From: Paludibacteraceae bacterium | GTDB lineage: Bacteria > Bacteroidota > Bacteroidia > Bacteroidales > Paludibacteraceae | Assembly (NCBI GenBank): GCA_018056165.1 | Contig: JAGPGD010000006.1 | Span: 1-64,000 of the forward strand | Direction of reading: 5' to 3' | Length of the DNA: 64,000 nt | Shown here: one piece after another, positions 1-8,719 of the stretch | Numbering within the stretch: the stretch's first letter is position 1 | Layout of the letters: the number at the start of each line of letters is the position of its first letter | Notes under the pieces: model-generated | Told to the model about the DNA's origin: nothing | Database searches by the model: none | What the model saw: the letters and a program-made list of their open reading frames with translations, nothing else | Position numbers and translations under genes: made by a program

Positions 1-1
1 G

Positions 2-502
2 GACGGCATTTATCAGGTGAATTCGGTTGAAGATATGAATGGTACGGACATTGGTTTTCAAGGTGAAAACAACAAGGTTTATTCTCTTGAAATTCATTCC
101 CAAAACTTGCAACAGCGTTACACTTCTCTTTATTTGTATGATAAGATAGCAAAAAAAATTATAGAGATCGCTTCAGATAGTACCGTTTATACGTTTACAA
201 ACAAGAGTGGAACAGGTATTCAACAACGGTTTAAAATTATTGCCAGTTTGAATGGTGCTGAAGAAGGAAATGACGAAAGCTGGCTGCGTATTTTCCCATT
301 AGATAAGAGGATAGGATTGGAGAACAGAAGCAAAGAAGAAGGACAGGCAATTATTTATGATTTAAGTGGTCGAATGGTGGAAAATTTTCCTGTGCAGTCA
401 CAAACCATTCAGATGTCTCCTCATGATTTAACCACAGGAGTTTATGTAGTAAAAGTTTCCACACAGAATGAAAAAACGATTAAGAAAATTATCATTCGCT
501 AA
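2..502 (+). CDS. T9SS-exported protein, C-terminal part (5' end outside window)
   Basis: The reading frame is open from the first bases of the window, so this is the 3' end of a longer gene; the GTG at 17 is internal rather than a credible start. About 166 residues are visible. The last ~75 residues form a type A T9SS sorting domain: an ISG-like strand (IIYDLSGRMV), a central hydrophobic stretch, then LTTGVYVVKV and a basic KKIIIR end. From known biology such a tail directs export through the outer membrane by the Por/T9SS machinery and attachment to the surface or release. The part before it looks like a beta-rich Ig-like module. The catalytic or binding domain lies outside the window, so the function cannot be given. 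The stop overlaps the next ATG (TAATG). Confidence 0.85.
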   Translation, partial: DGIYQVNSVEDMNGTDIGFQGENNKVYSLEIHSQNLQQRYTSLYLYDKIAKKIIEIASDSTVYTFTNKSGTGIQQRFKIIASLNGAEEGNDESWLRIFPLDKRIGLENRSKEEGQAIIYDLSGRMVENFPVQSQTIQMSPHDLTTGVYVVKVSTQNEKTIKKIIIR

Positions 503-1164
503 TGAATAAGCATACAAAAAAAATATTGACAGGTAGTTTTTTTGTTTCCTTATTGTTGTGGGGAAGTATTTTCTTTTTCTTTCCCCAAGAGATGACCAAT
601 GATGGTTTGAAAAAAATATTAAAAGAGAATGATAACGTTTATTATTTAGCCAATGTAAAGGAGAAAGAATTACCTGTTGCCACTTTCTCTTCTCAAAAAA
701 GGACAAATAGCAGTAACTTTAGGAACAATTCTGTAACACCTATGGTCAGTTATACGCCTTTTCACCTAAATGTGAAAGTCGATAACTCTGTAGCAGCAGG
801 AATGGAGAATTATTCCTCAGGAGCTCTATACAGTCAGAATATTGTATCGCCCGATCCTGTTAGTAATGGTGGTGGAAATTTAGGAATAGGTTTGATGGCA
901 AGTCTTTCTTCAGGTCGGCATTCCAATTCCAATCGAAGTGAAGGAAGTGGTTTATCTTCTTCTGTGAACCTGGTTGAACCTTTTTCAAACAATACCCCTT
1001 CAACTTTACATCGTCAGTTAGTAAATGATTATATTCCCAATTCAGGAGGCACTGACCCTGGTGGTGATCCTGAAGGACCTCCTATTCCTGTGGGCGATGG
1101 CATAGGTTTTTTAATCCTATTAGCTTCAGGATATGGAGGCATAAAAATGAAACTACCATTTTAA
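502..1164 (+). CDS. Small exported or membrane protein with hydrophobic C-terminal tail, unknown function
   Basis: The gene is 220 aa. The start codon shares a base with the stop of the T9SS gene (TAATG), which suggests translational coupling. Residues ~8-29 are a hydrophobic signal or anchor segment. The middle is low-complexity, rich in Ser, Asn and Gly, without recognisable domains. The end has a Pro/Gly linker (GGTDPGGDPEGPPIP) followed by VGDGIGFLILLASGYGG and a basic end. A short G/D motif, hydrophobic segment and basic end resemble Bacteroidota C-terminal sorting or anchoring tails of the PID-CTERM kind, but I cannot assign it to that family. No function is inferred beyond envelope location. 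Confidence 0.65.
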   Translation: MNKHTKKILTGSFFVSLLLWGSIFFFFPQEMTNDGLKKILKENDNVYYLANVKEKELPVATFSSQKRTNSSNFRNNSVTPMVSYTPFHLNVKVDNSVAAGMENYSSGALYSQNIVSPDPVSNGGGNLGIGLMASLSSGRHSNSNRSEGSGLSSSVNLVEPFSNNTPSTLHRQLVNDYIPNSGGTDPGGDPEGPPIPVGDGIGFLILLASGYGGIKMKLPF

Positions 1165-1458
1165 AAAAACAAAATTAGAGAAATAGTTTCGAGTTAGACG
1201 CTTTGTGAAACATCTAACAACGTATGGGATACAGAATTTAGCCACGAGTTTGAAGTTCAAAATAGAAACATTTCATGAAATGTCTGTATAAGTTAATGAT
1301 TACGAGTTTACTAAATTGATGTCATTTTTTAATAAAGGAAGAAATTTTTCTCATTAAAGACGGATGAAGTTTTTTTACAAACAAAATAATGGCCGTGATT
1401 TTCTGCATTTAATAAAATATTATTTTCGTTTAGTCGTCATGTTTGTTATTAAACAATT
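1165..1458. other. Intergenic, AT-rich; decayed palindrome near 1265-1280
   Basis: No coding potential is visible. Bases 1266-1281 contain a 16-bp palindrome built on TTTCATGAAA. It resembles, with base changes, the perfect 22-bp palindrome at 50276-50297, so it may be a decayed copy of the same intergenic repeat. Confidence 0.4.
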
Positions 1459-1761
1459 CTATGGTAAAACAAAGATGTCTTCCTTATCTTTTTTGAAATA
1501 ATACCGCTCACGAGCAAATTTTTCTAAATTTTCATCACTCGATTTTAATTCATACAATTTCAACTTGTCTTCCTCTATCTTTTTTTTATAATAATTTAAT
1601 TCCTTTTCTAACTGCTTATTTTTTTGATAAATTTGCCATCGGGAAATTAAATTATGCTTATCAAAAAAGACAAAATATACCATAAAAAGTAAAAAAACAA
1701 GGATATATTTATTCAATATAATCTTTTTGAACGTTTTAAAAATTTTCTTGATAAATTTCAT
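1459..1761 (-). CDS. FtsB/DivIC-like septum formation initiator
   Basis: This 100-aa bitopic membrane protein has a short basic cytoplasmic start, one transmembrane segment (~18-34), then a coiled coil (~42-75) rich in Lys, Glu and Leu. The end carries the family-typical pattern LEKFARERYYFKKDKEDIF. FtsB/DivIC proteins form a periplasmic coiled-coil complex with FtsL and FtsQ/DivIB that links early and late division proteins. Length and layout fit the family. The exact orthologue (FtsB or DivIC) cannot be decided from sequence alone. It stands alone between a convergent gene and the endonuclease gene. Confidence 0.75.
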   Translation of the reverse strand: MKFIKKIFKTFKKIILNKYILVFLLFMVYFVFFDKHNLISRWQIYQKNKQLEKELNYYKKKIEEDKLKLYELKSSDENLEKFARERYYFKKDKEDIFVLP

Positions 1762-1847
1762 CCTTACCTTACTTTTTAAATTTATACTTGAACTATTTTT
1801 TTACTATTGAGTTAACAAATATAATATGCTCGCATTTTTTAATAAAG

Positions 1848-3305
1848 TTACTTTGAACCTGTCAGTCGAATAATAAAATCAGCAGGCAATCCTCCACCAG
1901 AAATTGTTACGCTTCCTGAGTGAGAACCGCTTTCAGTTGGCTGATAATATATGTAAAGTGTGTAACCCACATCGGCATCTGTTTTGGAAATAATATTTGT
2001 AGAAACACTAAACATTTCACCAGAAACAATTACAGAAAGATCTCCTATAAGATTTTTTGTCTTGATAAAAAATGATTTAGTAGCATTATTACTCACTTTA
2101 CCATAATCAAATGTTGCTCCTGAAGGCACAGGATTCCCTAAAATAATTTCTGATTGAATATCGGTAGAAGGATTTTTAGTGGTAAAACTTGCTTGTTCTG
2201 AAAAACCTGTCCCTGCACTATTTGTAGCATAAGCTTTAAAATAATACATAGTAGAAGGTATAAGATTAACAACCGAGACTGTAAATGCACCACTTACTGG
2301 AGTTGTAGTGCTAATTTTTATTCCATCGCCATCAGCAAAACCGTTCGTTGTACTATAATATATACCGGTTTCAGTAATTGTCCCTCCACCATCAGAAACA
2401 ACCGTCCCTCCCAAAGTAGCACTATAAGCAGTAATATTTGATACCACAGGCGAATTTACAGTTGGTTTGACCACAGTAGTGTTATTTACATAAAAAGGTT
2501 CAGATGTTTTATTTCCCCAAATATATTCTTCCAACCCAGGAAAATCAATAAAAGGATTTCTGTTGTTTTGAATACTATACACCGCATCATTGCGATCAAT
2601 TTCTTTTTGACTGACAGGATCTTCACGACTCCATTTCAAAAATAAGTTGATAGCATAAGAAGTAAGTCCAAGAGTAGAAGTATAGACGACTGAACCATTC
2701 CCATTTGTCCATGTCCCGCATTGATCGGCATAACGAGTAGCCATGTAAAAATAGGTACGGGCTAAATCGCCTTTATATTCATCAATCGGTTCAAAGACAG
2801 TTCCATTATAACCTGAAAAATTGGAAGTACCCAATTTGCTCCCATTACCAGAAGTATAAGTAGCAGATCCGACTTCTCCATAAGGATAATTGCCTCTTTT
2901 ATTGTTTACGTAACCGTCGGTAGGATAAACATTGAATAAATCAGAATACATGGGAGAAGCACCATTAAACCAACTTTGTGGAGTAGTATGTTCACGATTG
3001 TAACAATCACATTCCTTACTGTAGTTTCCACACTGATCATTACCCCAAGTAAAGTTACAATTATTGGAATATATATCCCAAATTTTACCTGTTGAAGGAT
3101 TTATATCAGTTGTTTTGTATGCATTCCATAAGCCATCATAAGATGTGACACTATGTCCATTGGTGATAATAGCCTGAAAAGCTATTTGCAAATTGTTTGT
3201 ATTTTTCCCATCCAATGTAGATGAAGTATAATAGTCTGCTGGTGGAACAGCCCAAATGATGAGAGAGAAAAATAAACAAAATAGCGTTAACAACTTTGAT
3301 TTCAT
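1848..3305 (-). CDS. Secreted endonuclease I family nuclease with Fn3-like domain
   Basis: The protein is 485 aa with a signal peptide (1-19, ending before PPADYY). Residues ~24-275 match the endonuclease I / extracellular ribonuclease fold: NREHTTPQSWF at 103-113 holds the catalytic His106, followed by DLFNVYPTDGYVNNKRGN and later FLKWSREDPVSQKEIDRNDAVY, both typical of the family. Residues ~282-376 look like a fibronectin type III module. Residues ~385-485 look like a beta-sandwich of the HYDIN/ASPM kind. These enzymes degrade extracellular DNA or RNA, for nutrient scavenging or biofilm turnover. No T9SS sorting tail is evident, so it may be periplasmic or leave by another route. Confidence 0.88.
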   Translation of the reverse strand: MKSKLLTLFCLFFSLIIWAVPPADYYTSSTLDGKNTNNLQIAFQAIITNGHSVTSYDGLWNAYKTTDINPSTGKIWDIYSNNCNFTWGNDQCGNYSKECDCYNREHTTPQSWFNGASPMYSDLFNVYPTDGYVNNKRGNYPYGEVGSATYTSGNGSKLGTSNFSGYNGTVFEPIDEYKGDLARTYFYMATRYADQCGTWTNGNGSVVYTSTLGLTSYAINLFLKWSREDPVSQKEIDRNDAVYSIQNNRNPFIDFPGLEEYIWGNKTSEPFYVNNTTVVKPTVNSPVVSNITAYSATLGGTVVSDGGGTITETGIYYSTTNGFADGDGIKISTTTPVSGAFTVSVVNLIPSTMYYFKAYATNSAGTGFSEQASFTTKNPSTDIQSEIILGNPVPSGATFDYGKVSNNATKSFFIKTKNLIGDLSVIVSGEMFSVSTNIISKTDADVGYTLYIYYQPTESGSHSGSVTISGGGLPADFIIRLTGSK

Positions 3306-3473
3306 AAAATTTTTTATTCTTAAAAAGAGTCTTAAAATTAATTTTAAAAAACAAAGTTATAACTTTTCTGAAACAATAAAATAAAATCACAAAATAATTG
3401 TTTCAGTTAAAAATGATTTTAATTTTGATAATTAAATTTCGTTTGTAAATTCAATTTCTTTTTAATTTTAAAA

Positions 3474-3914
3474 ATGAAAGAAAATCAGGATATATTTTTT
3501 ATGCGACAGGCACTGGCAGAAGCAAAAGAAGCTGCGAAAAAAAATGAGGTTCCCATTGGTGCAGTCATTGTGTGTGGAGGAAAAATCATTGCACGAGCTC
3601 ATAATTTGACAGAAACATTGATAGATGTTACTGCTCATGCAGAAATGCAAGCAATTACTTCAGCAGCTAATTATTTAGGGAGTAAATATTTAATGGACTG
3701 CACATTATATGTAACGGTTGAACCGTGTGTAATGTGTGCTGGGGCACTGGGCTGGTCACAGATTGGAAGAATTGTGTATGGAACTTCTGATGAAAAACGA
3801 GGTTATACCATTTTTTCACCTCAGGCTTTACATCCCAAAACCGAAGTCACATCGGGAATATTATCAGAAGAATGTAAAAATTTGATACAAGAATTTTTCA
3901 GAAAAAAAAGATAA
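3474..3914 (+). CDS. tadA: tRNA-specific adenosine deaminase TadA
   Basis: The gene is 146 aa, normal for the family. It carries the cytidine/deoxycytidylate deaminase zinc signature: HAE at 55-57 (His zinc ligand, Glu proton shuttle) and PCVMC at 84-88 (two Cys ligands). TadA converts adenosine to inosine at wobble position 34 of tRNA-Arg(ACG) and is usually essential. VPIGAVIV and GGKIIARAHN are the usual N-terminal strands. It is transcribed divergently from the endonuclease gene with a 168-bp gap. Guanine deaminase is an alternative for this fold, but the length and the PCVMCAGA pattern favour TadA. Confidence 0.93.
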   Translation: MKENQDIFFMRQALAEAKEAAKKNEVPIGAVIVCGGKIIARAHNLTETLIDVTAHAEMQAITSAANYLGSKYLMDCTLYVTVEPCVMCAGALGWSQIGRIVYGTSDEKRGYTIFSPQALHPKTEVTSGILSEECKNLIQEFFRKKR

Positions 3915-4116
3915 AAAAGACATTTATTTTAAAAGTTCATAATAGGTAGCAAAAAATCTACCAGCACAGGTTTATTTCTATTTATAATTTCTTGAAATGT
4001 TTCCATATCTCCTTCTTTTTTGTTAAGAAAGGATGGTCTTGGGTTTCTCTTTCTACTTGTTCTAAAATTGTTAAAAACAAGTCACTAATAATAAAATAAA
4101 AAACTCTCATTATTTG

Positions 4117-4148
4117 TTTGTAAAAATACAACATTGTTTTTACTTTTG
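4117..4148 (+). promoter_or_regulatory. Predicted Bacteroidota promoter of guaA
   Basis: TTTG at 4117-4120 and TACTTTTG at 4141-4148 are separated by 20 bases. This matches the Bacteroidota housekeeping-sigma consensus (TTTG, ~19-21 bases, TAnnTTTG). Transcription would start near 4155, about 30 bases before the guaA ATG. Confidence 0.6.
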
Positions 4149-4185
4149 CATAACTTTTATCAAAGTTTGAATCTATTAAAAATAT

Positions 4186-5703
4186 ATGGAAAAGATTGTT
4201 ATTCTTGATTTTGGTTCTCAAACTACTCAATTAATAGCTCGTCGTCTGCGTGAGTTGAACGTTTTTAGTGAAATAATTCCTTATGATAAATTTCCTAAAA
4301 ATACAAAAGATATAAAAGGTATTATTTTATCAGGAAGTCCCTTCTCAGTGTATGAGCCGAAAGCATTTAAGATTGATTTGCATACCTTACCCCAAGACAT
4401 TCCTATTTTAGGAATTTGTTATGGAGCTCAACTTATTGTAGAAAGTTATAAAGGAAAAGTAGAAGCTACCCATAATTGCGAATATGGACGAGCAGTGCTT
4501 TCCTACATAGATACAAATGACCCGTTGTTTCGAAATTTTCCTTCAGGTTCACAAGTCTGGCTGTCACATAGTGATTCTATTACTGAATTACCCAAAGATT
4601 TTATAAAAATTGCCAGTACACCCGATTTAGAAATAACAGCTTATCGGGTAAAGGGTAAAAAAATCTGGGGTGTTCAATTTCATCCTGAAGTTCATCATAC
4701 TGTCAATGGAATGTTATTATTTGAAAATTTTCTGAACATTTGTGGATGTAAACGTGACTGGACACCTACATCATTTGTAGAGTCAACGATTACACAATTG
4801 AAAAAACAACTTAACAATGACAAGGTAATTTTGGGGCTTTCAGGCGGTGTTGATTCATCCGTGACTGCTATGTTGTTGAGCAAAGCTATTGGGAAAAATC
4901 TGACTTGCATTTTTGTGGATCACGGTTTATTGAGAAAAAATGAATTTGAAGAAGTTTTGTCAGAATATCAGCATTTGGGATTGAATGTTATTGGAGTAGA
5001 TGCAAAGGACAGGTTTTATTCTGCTTTGAAAGGAATTACCGATCCAGAACAAAAACGAAAAATTATCGGAGCAAAATTCATAGAAGTTTTTAATGAAGAG
5101 GCAAAAAAAATTGAAGGTGTTAAATGGCTGGCTCAAGGTACAATTTATCCAGATGTAATTGAATCAATGTCGCCCTCAGGAAATACCATTAAATCTCATC
5201 ACAATGTGGGAGGTTTGCCTGAAAAAATGGACTTAAAACTTTGTGAACCTTTGCGATTGCTTTTTAAGGACGAAGTACGTAAAGTAGGAATTGAATTGGG
5301 TATGATGCATCAATTTATCAAACGACATCCTTTTCCTGGTCCTGGATTAGCAGTAAGAATATTAGGCGAAGTGACACCAGAAAAAGTTCAGATATTGCAA
5401 GAGGCAGATGATATTTTTATCAAAAATTTAAAAGAATGGAATTTGTATGATAAAGTGTGGCAAGCGGGTGCCATTCTACTTCCCATTCAATCAGTTGGCG
5501 TAATGGGCGATGAAAGAACTTATGAAAATGTGGTAGCTTTACGTGCAGTAACTTCTACTGATGCTATGACAGCCGACTGGGCTCAATTACCTTACGAATT
5601 TCTTTCTAAAGTATCCAATGACATTATCAACAAGGTAAAAGGAATTAATCGAGTAGTGTACGATATAAGTTCCAAACCTCCAGCTACCATAGAATGGGAA
5701 TAA
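4186..5703 (+). CDS. guaA: GMP synthase (glutamine-hydrolysing)
   Basis: The protein is 505 aa with the full three-domain layout. The class I glutamine amidotransferase domain (1-~190) has nucleophile Cys78 in GICYGAQ and the His166/Glu168 pair in FHPEV. The ATP pyrophosphatase domain has a PP-loop LSGGVDSS at 218-225. The C-terminal dimerisation domain ends in the conserved [10 protein letters not shown]. It converts XMP to GMP using glutamine and ATP, the last step of guanine nucleotide synthesis. guaB, the preceding enzyme, lies 9 kb downstream at 14517. A clear -33/-7 promoter precedes it; tatD follows after 14 bases and is probably cotranscribed. Confidence 0.97.
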   Translation: MEKIVILDFGSQTTQLIARRLRELNVFSEIIPYDKFPKNTKDIKGIILSGSPFSVYEPKAFKIDLHTLPQDIPILGICYGAQLIVESYKGKVEATHNCEYGRAVLSYIDTNDPLFRNFPSGSQVWLSHSDSITELPKDFIKIASTPDLEITAYRVKGKKIWGVQFHPEVHHTVNGMLLFENFLNICGCKRDWTPTSFVESTITQLKKQLNNDKVILGLSGGVDSSVTAMLLSKAIGKNLTCIFVDHGLLRKNEFEEVLSEYQHLGLNVIGVDAKDRFYSALKGITDPEQKRKIIGAKFIEVFNEEAKKIEGVKWLAQGTIYPDVIESMSPSGNTIKSHHNVGGLPEKMDLKLCEPLRLLFKDEVRKVGIELGMMHQFIKRHPFPGPGLAVRILGEVTPEKVQILQEADDIFIKNLKEWNLYDKVWQAGAILLPIQSVGVMGDERTYENVVALRAVTSTDAMTADWAQLPYEFLSKVSNDIINKVKGINRVVYDISSKPPATIEWE

Positions 5704-5717
5704 TGAATTTTTAGAAA

Positions 5718-6497
5718 TTGATTGATACACATTCACATATTTATCTGGAAGAATTTGATGAGGATAGAAAAGAAGTAATTCAACGAGCAAAAGATATTGG
5801 TGTTCAATATATTATTTTACCCAACATCGACAGCAGTACTTTGCCGCGTGTACATCAAGTAGAAAAAGAAGAACCTGATTATTGTTTTGCCGCTATTGGC
5901 TTACACCCTACAAGTGTAAAAGAAAATTTTAAGGAAGAATTGGAAGTAATAAAATCAGAATTGCAGAAAAGAAAATATATTGCTATTGGTGAAATAGGAA
6001 TTGATTTGTATTGGGATAAAAAATTTTATAAAGAACAGGAAGAAGCTTTTTGTCAACAAGTTGAATGGGCTATTGAATATGAATTACCTATTTTAGTACA
6101 TATAAGGAATTCATTTGAAGAAACAATAAATGCACTTTCTTCTTATAAAGGTACCAAACTATCAGGTATTTTTCATAGCTTTGCAGGAACAATAGAAGAG
6201 GCAGAAAAAATATTGAATTTTGATAAGTTCAAAATAGGAATTAATGGCATTTTGACTTTTAAGAATTCGAAGTTGTCAAAAATAATTGAAAATATTGGCC
6301 TTAATCATATAGTATTAGAAACAGATGCTCCTTATTTGGCACCTATTCCTTTTCGTGGTAAAAGAAATGAAAGTGCTTATATTTATTATATTTGTCAGCA
6401 TCTGGCAAAGGTATTAAAAAAACCAATGGATGAAGTTGACCAGCAAACAACCAGAAATGCAAATGAAATTTTTAAACTTTTTTATAGAGACTCATAA
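5718..6497 (+). CDS. tatD: TatD family metal-dependent hydrolase
   Basis: The protein is 259 aa and a TIM-barrel amidohydrolase. The first metal-binding motif THSH gives His5 and His7; GEIGIDL gives Glu92; LVHIRN and FHSFAG carry the further His ligands; ETDAPYLAP carries the catalytic Asp. TatD enzymes are 3'-5' exonuclease or DNase-like and act in DNA repair and DNA degradation. The start appears to be TTG at 5718: an in-frame stop lies at 5712-5714 and the family begins with M-I-D-T-H-x-H exactly here. It lies 14 bases behind guaA. Confidence 0.9.
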   Translation: MIDTHSHIYLEEFDEDRKEVIQRAKDIGVQYIILPNIDSSTLPRVHQVEKEEPDYCFAAIGLHPTSVKENFKEELEVIKSELQKRKYIAIGEIGIDLYWDKKFYKEQEEAFCQQVEWAIEYELPILVHIRNSFEETINALSSYKGTKLSGIFHSFAGTIEEAEKILNFDKFKIGINGILTFKNSKLSKIIENIGLNHIVLETDAPYLAPIPFRGKRNESAYIYYICQHLAKVLKKPMDEVDQQTTRNANEIFKLFYRDS

Positions 6498-6554
6498 AAC
6501 ACATCAAATAAAAAATATTTTTATGAGCAAAAAATAAAAATAAAAAATAAATGT

Positions 6555-6584
6555 GTTGTATTTCATATTTTTTTTTTAACTTGC
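6555..6584 (+). promoter_or_regulatory. Possible promoter of tRNA-Ser
   Basis: TTG at 6555-6557 and TAACTTGC at 6577-6584 are 19 bases apart. This is a one-mismatch fit to the Bacteroidota -33/-7 pattern, placed about 10 bases before the tRNA. Confidence 0.4.
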
Positions 6585-6594
6585 ACCTCAAAAT

Positions 6595-6684
6595 GGAGAG
6601 GTGCTCGAGTGGACGAAGAGGTGCGTCTGGAAAGCGTATATACGGTGTTGAATCGTATCAAGAGTTCGAATCTCTTCCTCTCCG
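6595..6684 (+). tRNA. tRNA-Ser (anticodon GGA)
   Basis: The gene is 90 bases without encoded CCA. The acceptor GGAGAGG (6595-6601) pairs with CCTCTCC (6677-6683), with discriminator G at 6684. There is a D-arm, an anticodon loop CTGGAAA with GGA at 6629-6631, a long variable arm as expected for a class II tRNA, and a TTCGAAT T-loop. Anticodon GGA reads UCC/UCU serine codons, and the discriminator G fits serine. Confidence 0.93.
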
Positions 6685-6760
6685 CAATTCTTCATTTAAA
6701 AAGAATTAGTAATTAATAAAAATAAAAACAATAAATTTAGAAATTTTAAAAACAAAAACA

Positions 6761-7585
6761 ATGAAAAAGGTATTTGCAATCTTATCAATTTTAGCGATTA
6801 TCTCTTTTGGAAGCACAGTAAATGTTTCAGCTCAAGAAGTTGCTTCTCAAACAGACCAGGCAGCAGTGAACAATGATACTGCTTCAGCAATGGTTACAGA
6901 TACAGCTCAGGCTGTAGAAGAAGTACAAGCACCAGCACCAGCAGAAGGTGGAGGAATGCACAAAGCTTTAAAACAGAAATTTATTGAAGGTGGACCTGCA
7001 TGGATGGCTCCTATAGCCCTCTGCTTAATTATAGGATTAGCTTTGTGTATTGAACGTATTATTTATCTAAGTCTTTCTTCTACCGATACTAAAAAATTGT
7101 TAGCTGACATAGATGAGGCCTGGAGTAAAGGTGGGGTTGAGGCTGCAAAGGAAGTATGTCGTAATACCAGAGGACCTGTAGCCTCTATTTTCTATCAGGG
7201 ATTGTCCCGCTTCGATGAAGGAGTTGAAGTAGTAGAAAAAACCGTAGCTTCTTATGGAGGTGTACAATTGGGTTTATTGGAAACCAATCTTACATGGATC
7301 AGCTTATTTATTGCTATTTCACCAAGTTTAGGTTTCTTAGGAACAGTTGTTGGTATGATTGAGGCTTTTGACCGAATCCAACAAGTAGGAGATATTTCAG
7401 CAACTATTGTAGCAAGTGGTATTAAAGTGGCATTGTTAACAACAGTGTTTGGACTTATTGTAGCAATAATTCTGCAAGTATTTTATAATTACATTCTTAC
7501 TTTGGTAGAAGGAATGACCAACGATATGGAAGATTCTTCTATCTCATTACTGGATATCATTGTAAAATATACTACTAAAAAATAA
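6761..7585 (+). CDS. exbB: ExbB/TolQ-type proton channel subunit
   Basis: The protein is 274 aa. A signal-like segment (1-24) and an Ala/Gln/Pro-rich extension (~25-65) precede the ExbB core. The first core membrane helix is at ~80-103. The two-helix MotA/TolQ/ExbB motif is at ~177-245 (SPSLGFLGTVVGMIEAF and GIKVALLTTVFGLIVAI). With ExbD it forms the pmf-driven motor that energises TonB-dependent outer-membrane transport or a Tol-like system. It is the first gene of an operon with a four-helix membrane protein and two exbD genes. The N-terminal extension is common in Bacteroidota ExbB. Confidence 0.92.
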   Translation: MKKVFAILSILAIISFGSTVNVSAQEVASQTDQAAVNNDTASAMVTDTAQAVEEVQAPAPAEGGGMHKALKQKFIEGGPAWMAPIALCLIIGLALCIERIIYLSLSSTDTKKLLADIDEAWSKGGVEAAKEVCRNTRGPVASIFYQGLSRFDEGVEVVEKTVASYGGVQLGLLETNLTWISLFIAISPSLGFLGTVVGMIEAFDRIQQVGDISATIVASGIKVALLTTVFGLIVAIILQVFYNYILTLVEGMTNDMEDSSISLLDIIVKYTTKK

Positions 7586-7596
7586 ATAATAAAGTT

Positions 7597-8076
7597 ATGT
7601 CAAAAATTGTAGAAAAGATACCAACTATCATAGCAATAACTTTAGTAAGTATATCTGTAATATTGGTATTATTAATATATGTAGGAGGAAGCGGTGAATC
7701 TATTTATAATAGTGCGGGTGAATTAATGTCGGTTCCTCGTTTTACAGATGTTCTGATATATTGGACATACTTCCTCGTTGCTTTAACAATTGTTATCACC
7801 TTAGTTATGGTGGGGAGAACCAATGTAAAAAGTTATATTATTAATCCCCAATCAGCCATTAAATCTTTAATTCCAATCATTCTATTTATTTTAGTATTTG
7901 TATTATCCTGGATTTTTGGCAGCTCTGAGGAAGTAAAAATTATTGGTTATGATGGAAACCAGAATGTAGGTGATTGGGCAAGATTTTGCGATATGATGAT
8001 TTATCCTGTTTATGTGATGCTTATTGCCCTCATATTAACAATTATTGGTGCACAAATTTATAAGAGCTTAAAATAG
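7597..8076 (+). CDS. Four-helix membrane protein of the ExbBD operon, unknown function
   Basis: The protein is 159 aa with hydrophobic segments at about 10-30, 50-70, 88-108 and 135-157. There are no catalytic motifs. It starts 11 bases after exbB and precedes exbD by 37, so it is surely cotranscribed. Comparable membrane proteins occur between exbB and exbD in other Bacteroidales operons, which suggests an accessory part of the energy-transducing complex; that role is inferred from position alone. Confidence 0.75.
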   Translation: MSKIVEKIPTIIAITLVSISVILVLLIYVGGSGESIYNSAGELMSVPRFTDVLIYWTYFLVALTIVITLVMVGRTNVKSYIINPQSAIKSLIPIILFILVFVLSWIFGSSEEVKIIGYDGNQNVGDWARFCDMMIYPVYVMLIALILTIIGAQIYKSLK

Positions 8077-8113
8077 AGCATTTTTTAAAATTTATTTTAA
8101 ATTAAAAATAAAC

Positions 8114-8719
8114 ATGGGGAAAAGAAAAAAAAGAAAAGTAGGGCAAATAAATGCCAGTTCTATGGCTGACATTTCATTTTTGCTTTTGATTTTTTTCCTT
8201 GTTACCACTTCCTTGAATGTGGGAACGGGTTTGGCAAGACGTTTACCGCCTCCCTTACCACCTGATCAGAAACCACCAGATATAGATATTAAGAAACGTA
8301 ATCTTTTTGTGGTGCGTATAAATAGTAAGAATCAATTAATGGTACAAGGAGAAATAATAGATATCAAAGACCTAAGAAGAAAGGCAAAAGAGTTTATCAA
8401 AAACGAAAATAATGATCCAAATCTTCCAGAACTCGTAACTGAGAATATTGAATATTTAGGTCCCATGACTTTTACAAAAAATCATGTTATTTCTCTTCAA
8501 AATGATGTAGGCACAACTTACCAAGCTTATATTGATGTACAAAATGAGTTAATAGCTGCTTACAATGAATTACGAGATGAATTAGCTATGCAGCGTTTCG
8601 GCAAGCATTATCACGAATTGAATGAAAAGTTACAAGGAGCAATTCAGAAGGTTTATCCTCAAAAGATATCTGAAGCTGAACCCAAAAATTATGGAGGAGT
8701 GAAAAGTGGCACGAATTAG
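8114..8719 (+). CDS. exbD: ExbD/TolR-type biopolymer transport protein (first copy)
   Basis: The protein is 201 aa. A basic cytoplasmic start is followed by one transmembrane helix with the conserved proton-carrying Asp19 (SMADISFLLLIFFLVTTS), then a periplasmic domain of ~170 residues with a Pro-rich neck (LPPPLPPDQKPPD). It is longer than a typical ExbD (~140 aa) because of an inserted periplasmic helical stretch. It is the stator-associated partner of ExbB. The 3' end overlaps the next exbD by 14 bases. Confidence 0.9.
   Translation: MGKRKKRKVGQINASSMADISFLLLIFFLVTTSLNVGTGLARRLPPPLPPDQKPPDIDIKKRNLFVVRINSKNQLMVQGEIIDIKDLRRKAKEFIKNENNDPNLPELVTENIEYLGPMTFTKNHVISLQNDVGTTYQAYIDVQNELIAAYNELRDELAMQRFGKHYHELNEKLQGAIQKVYPQKISEAEPKNYGGVKSGTN

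Noticed and set aside
3982-4230. 82-codon minus-strand frame between tadA and guaA
   Set aside because: It covers the guaA promoter and start; the amino-acid sequence shows no domain. The last ~40 residues look more protein-like but cannot be tied to a family.
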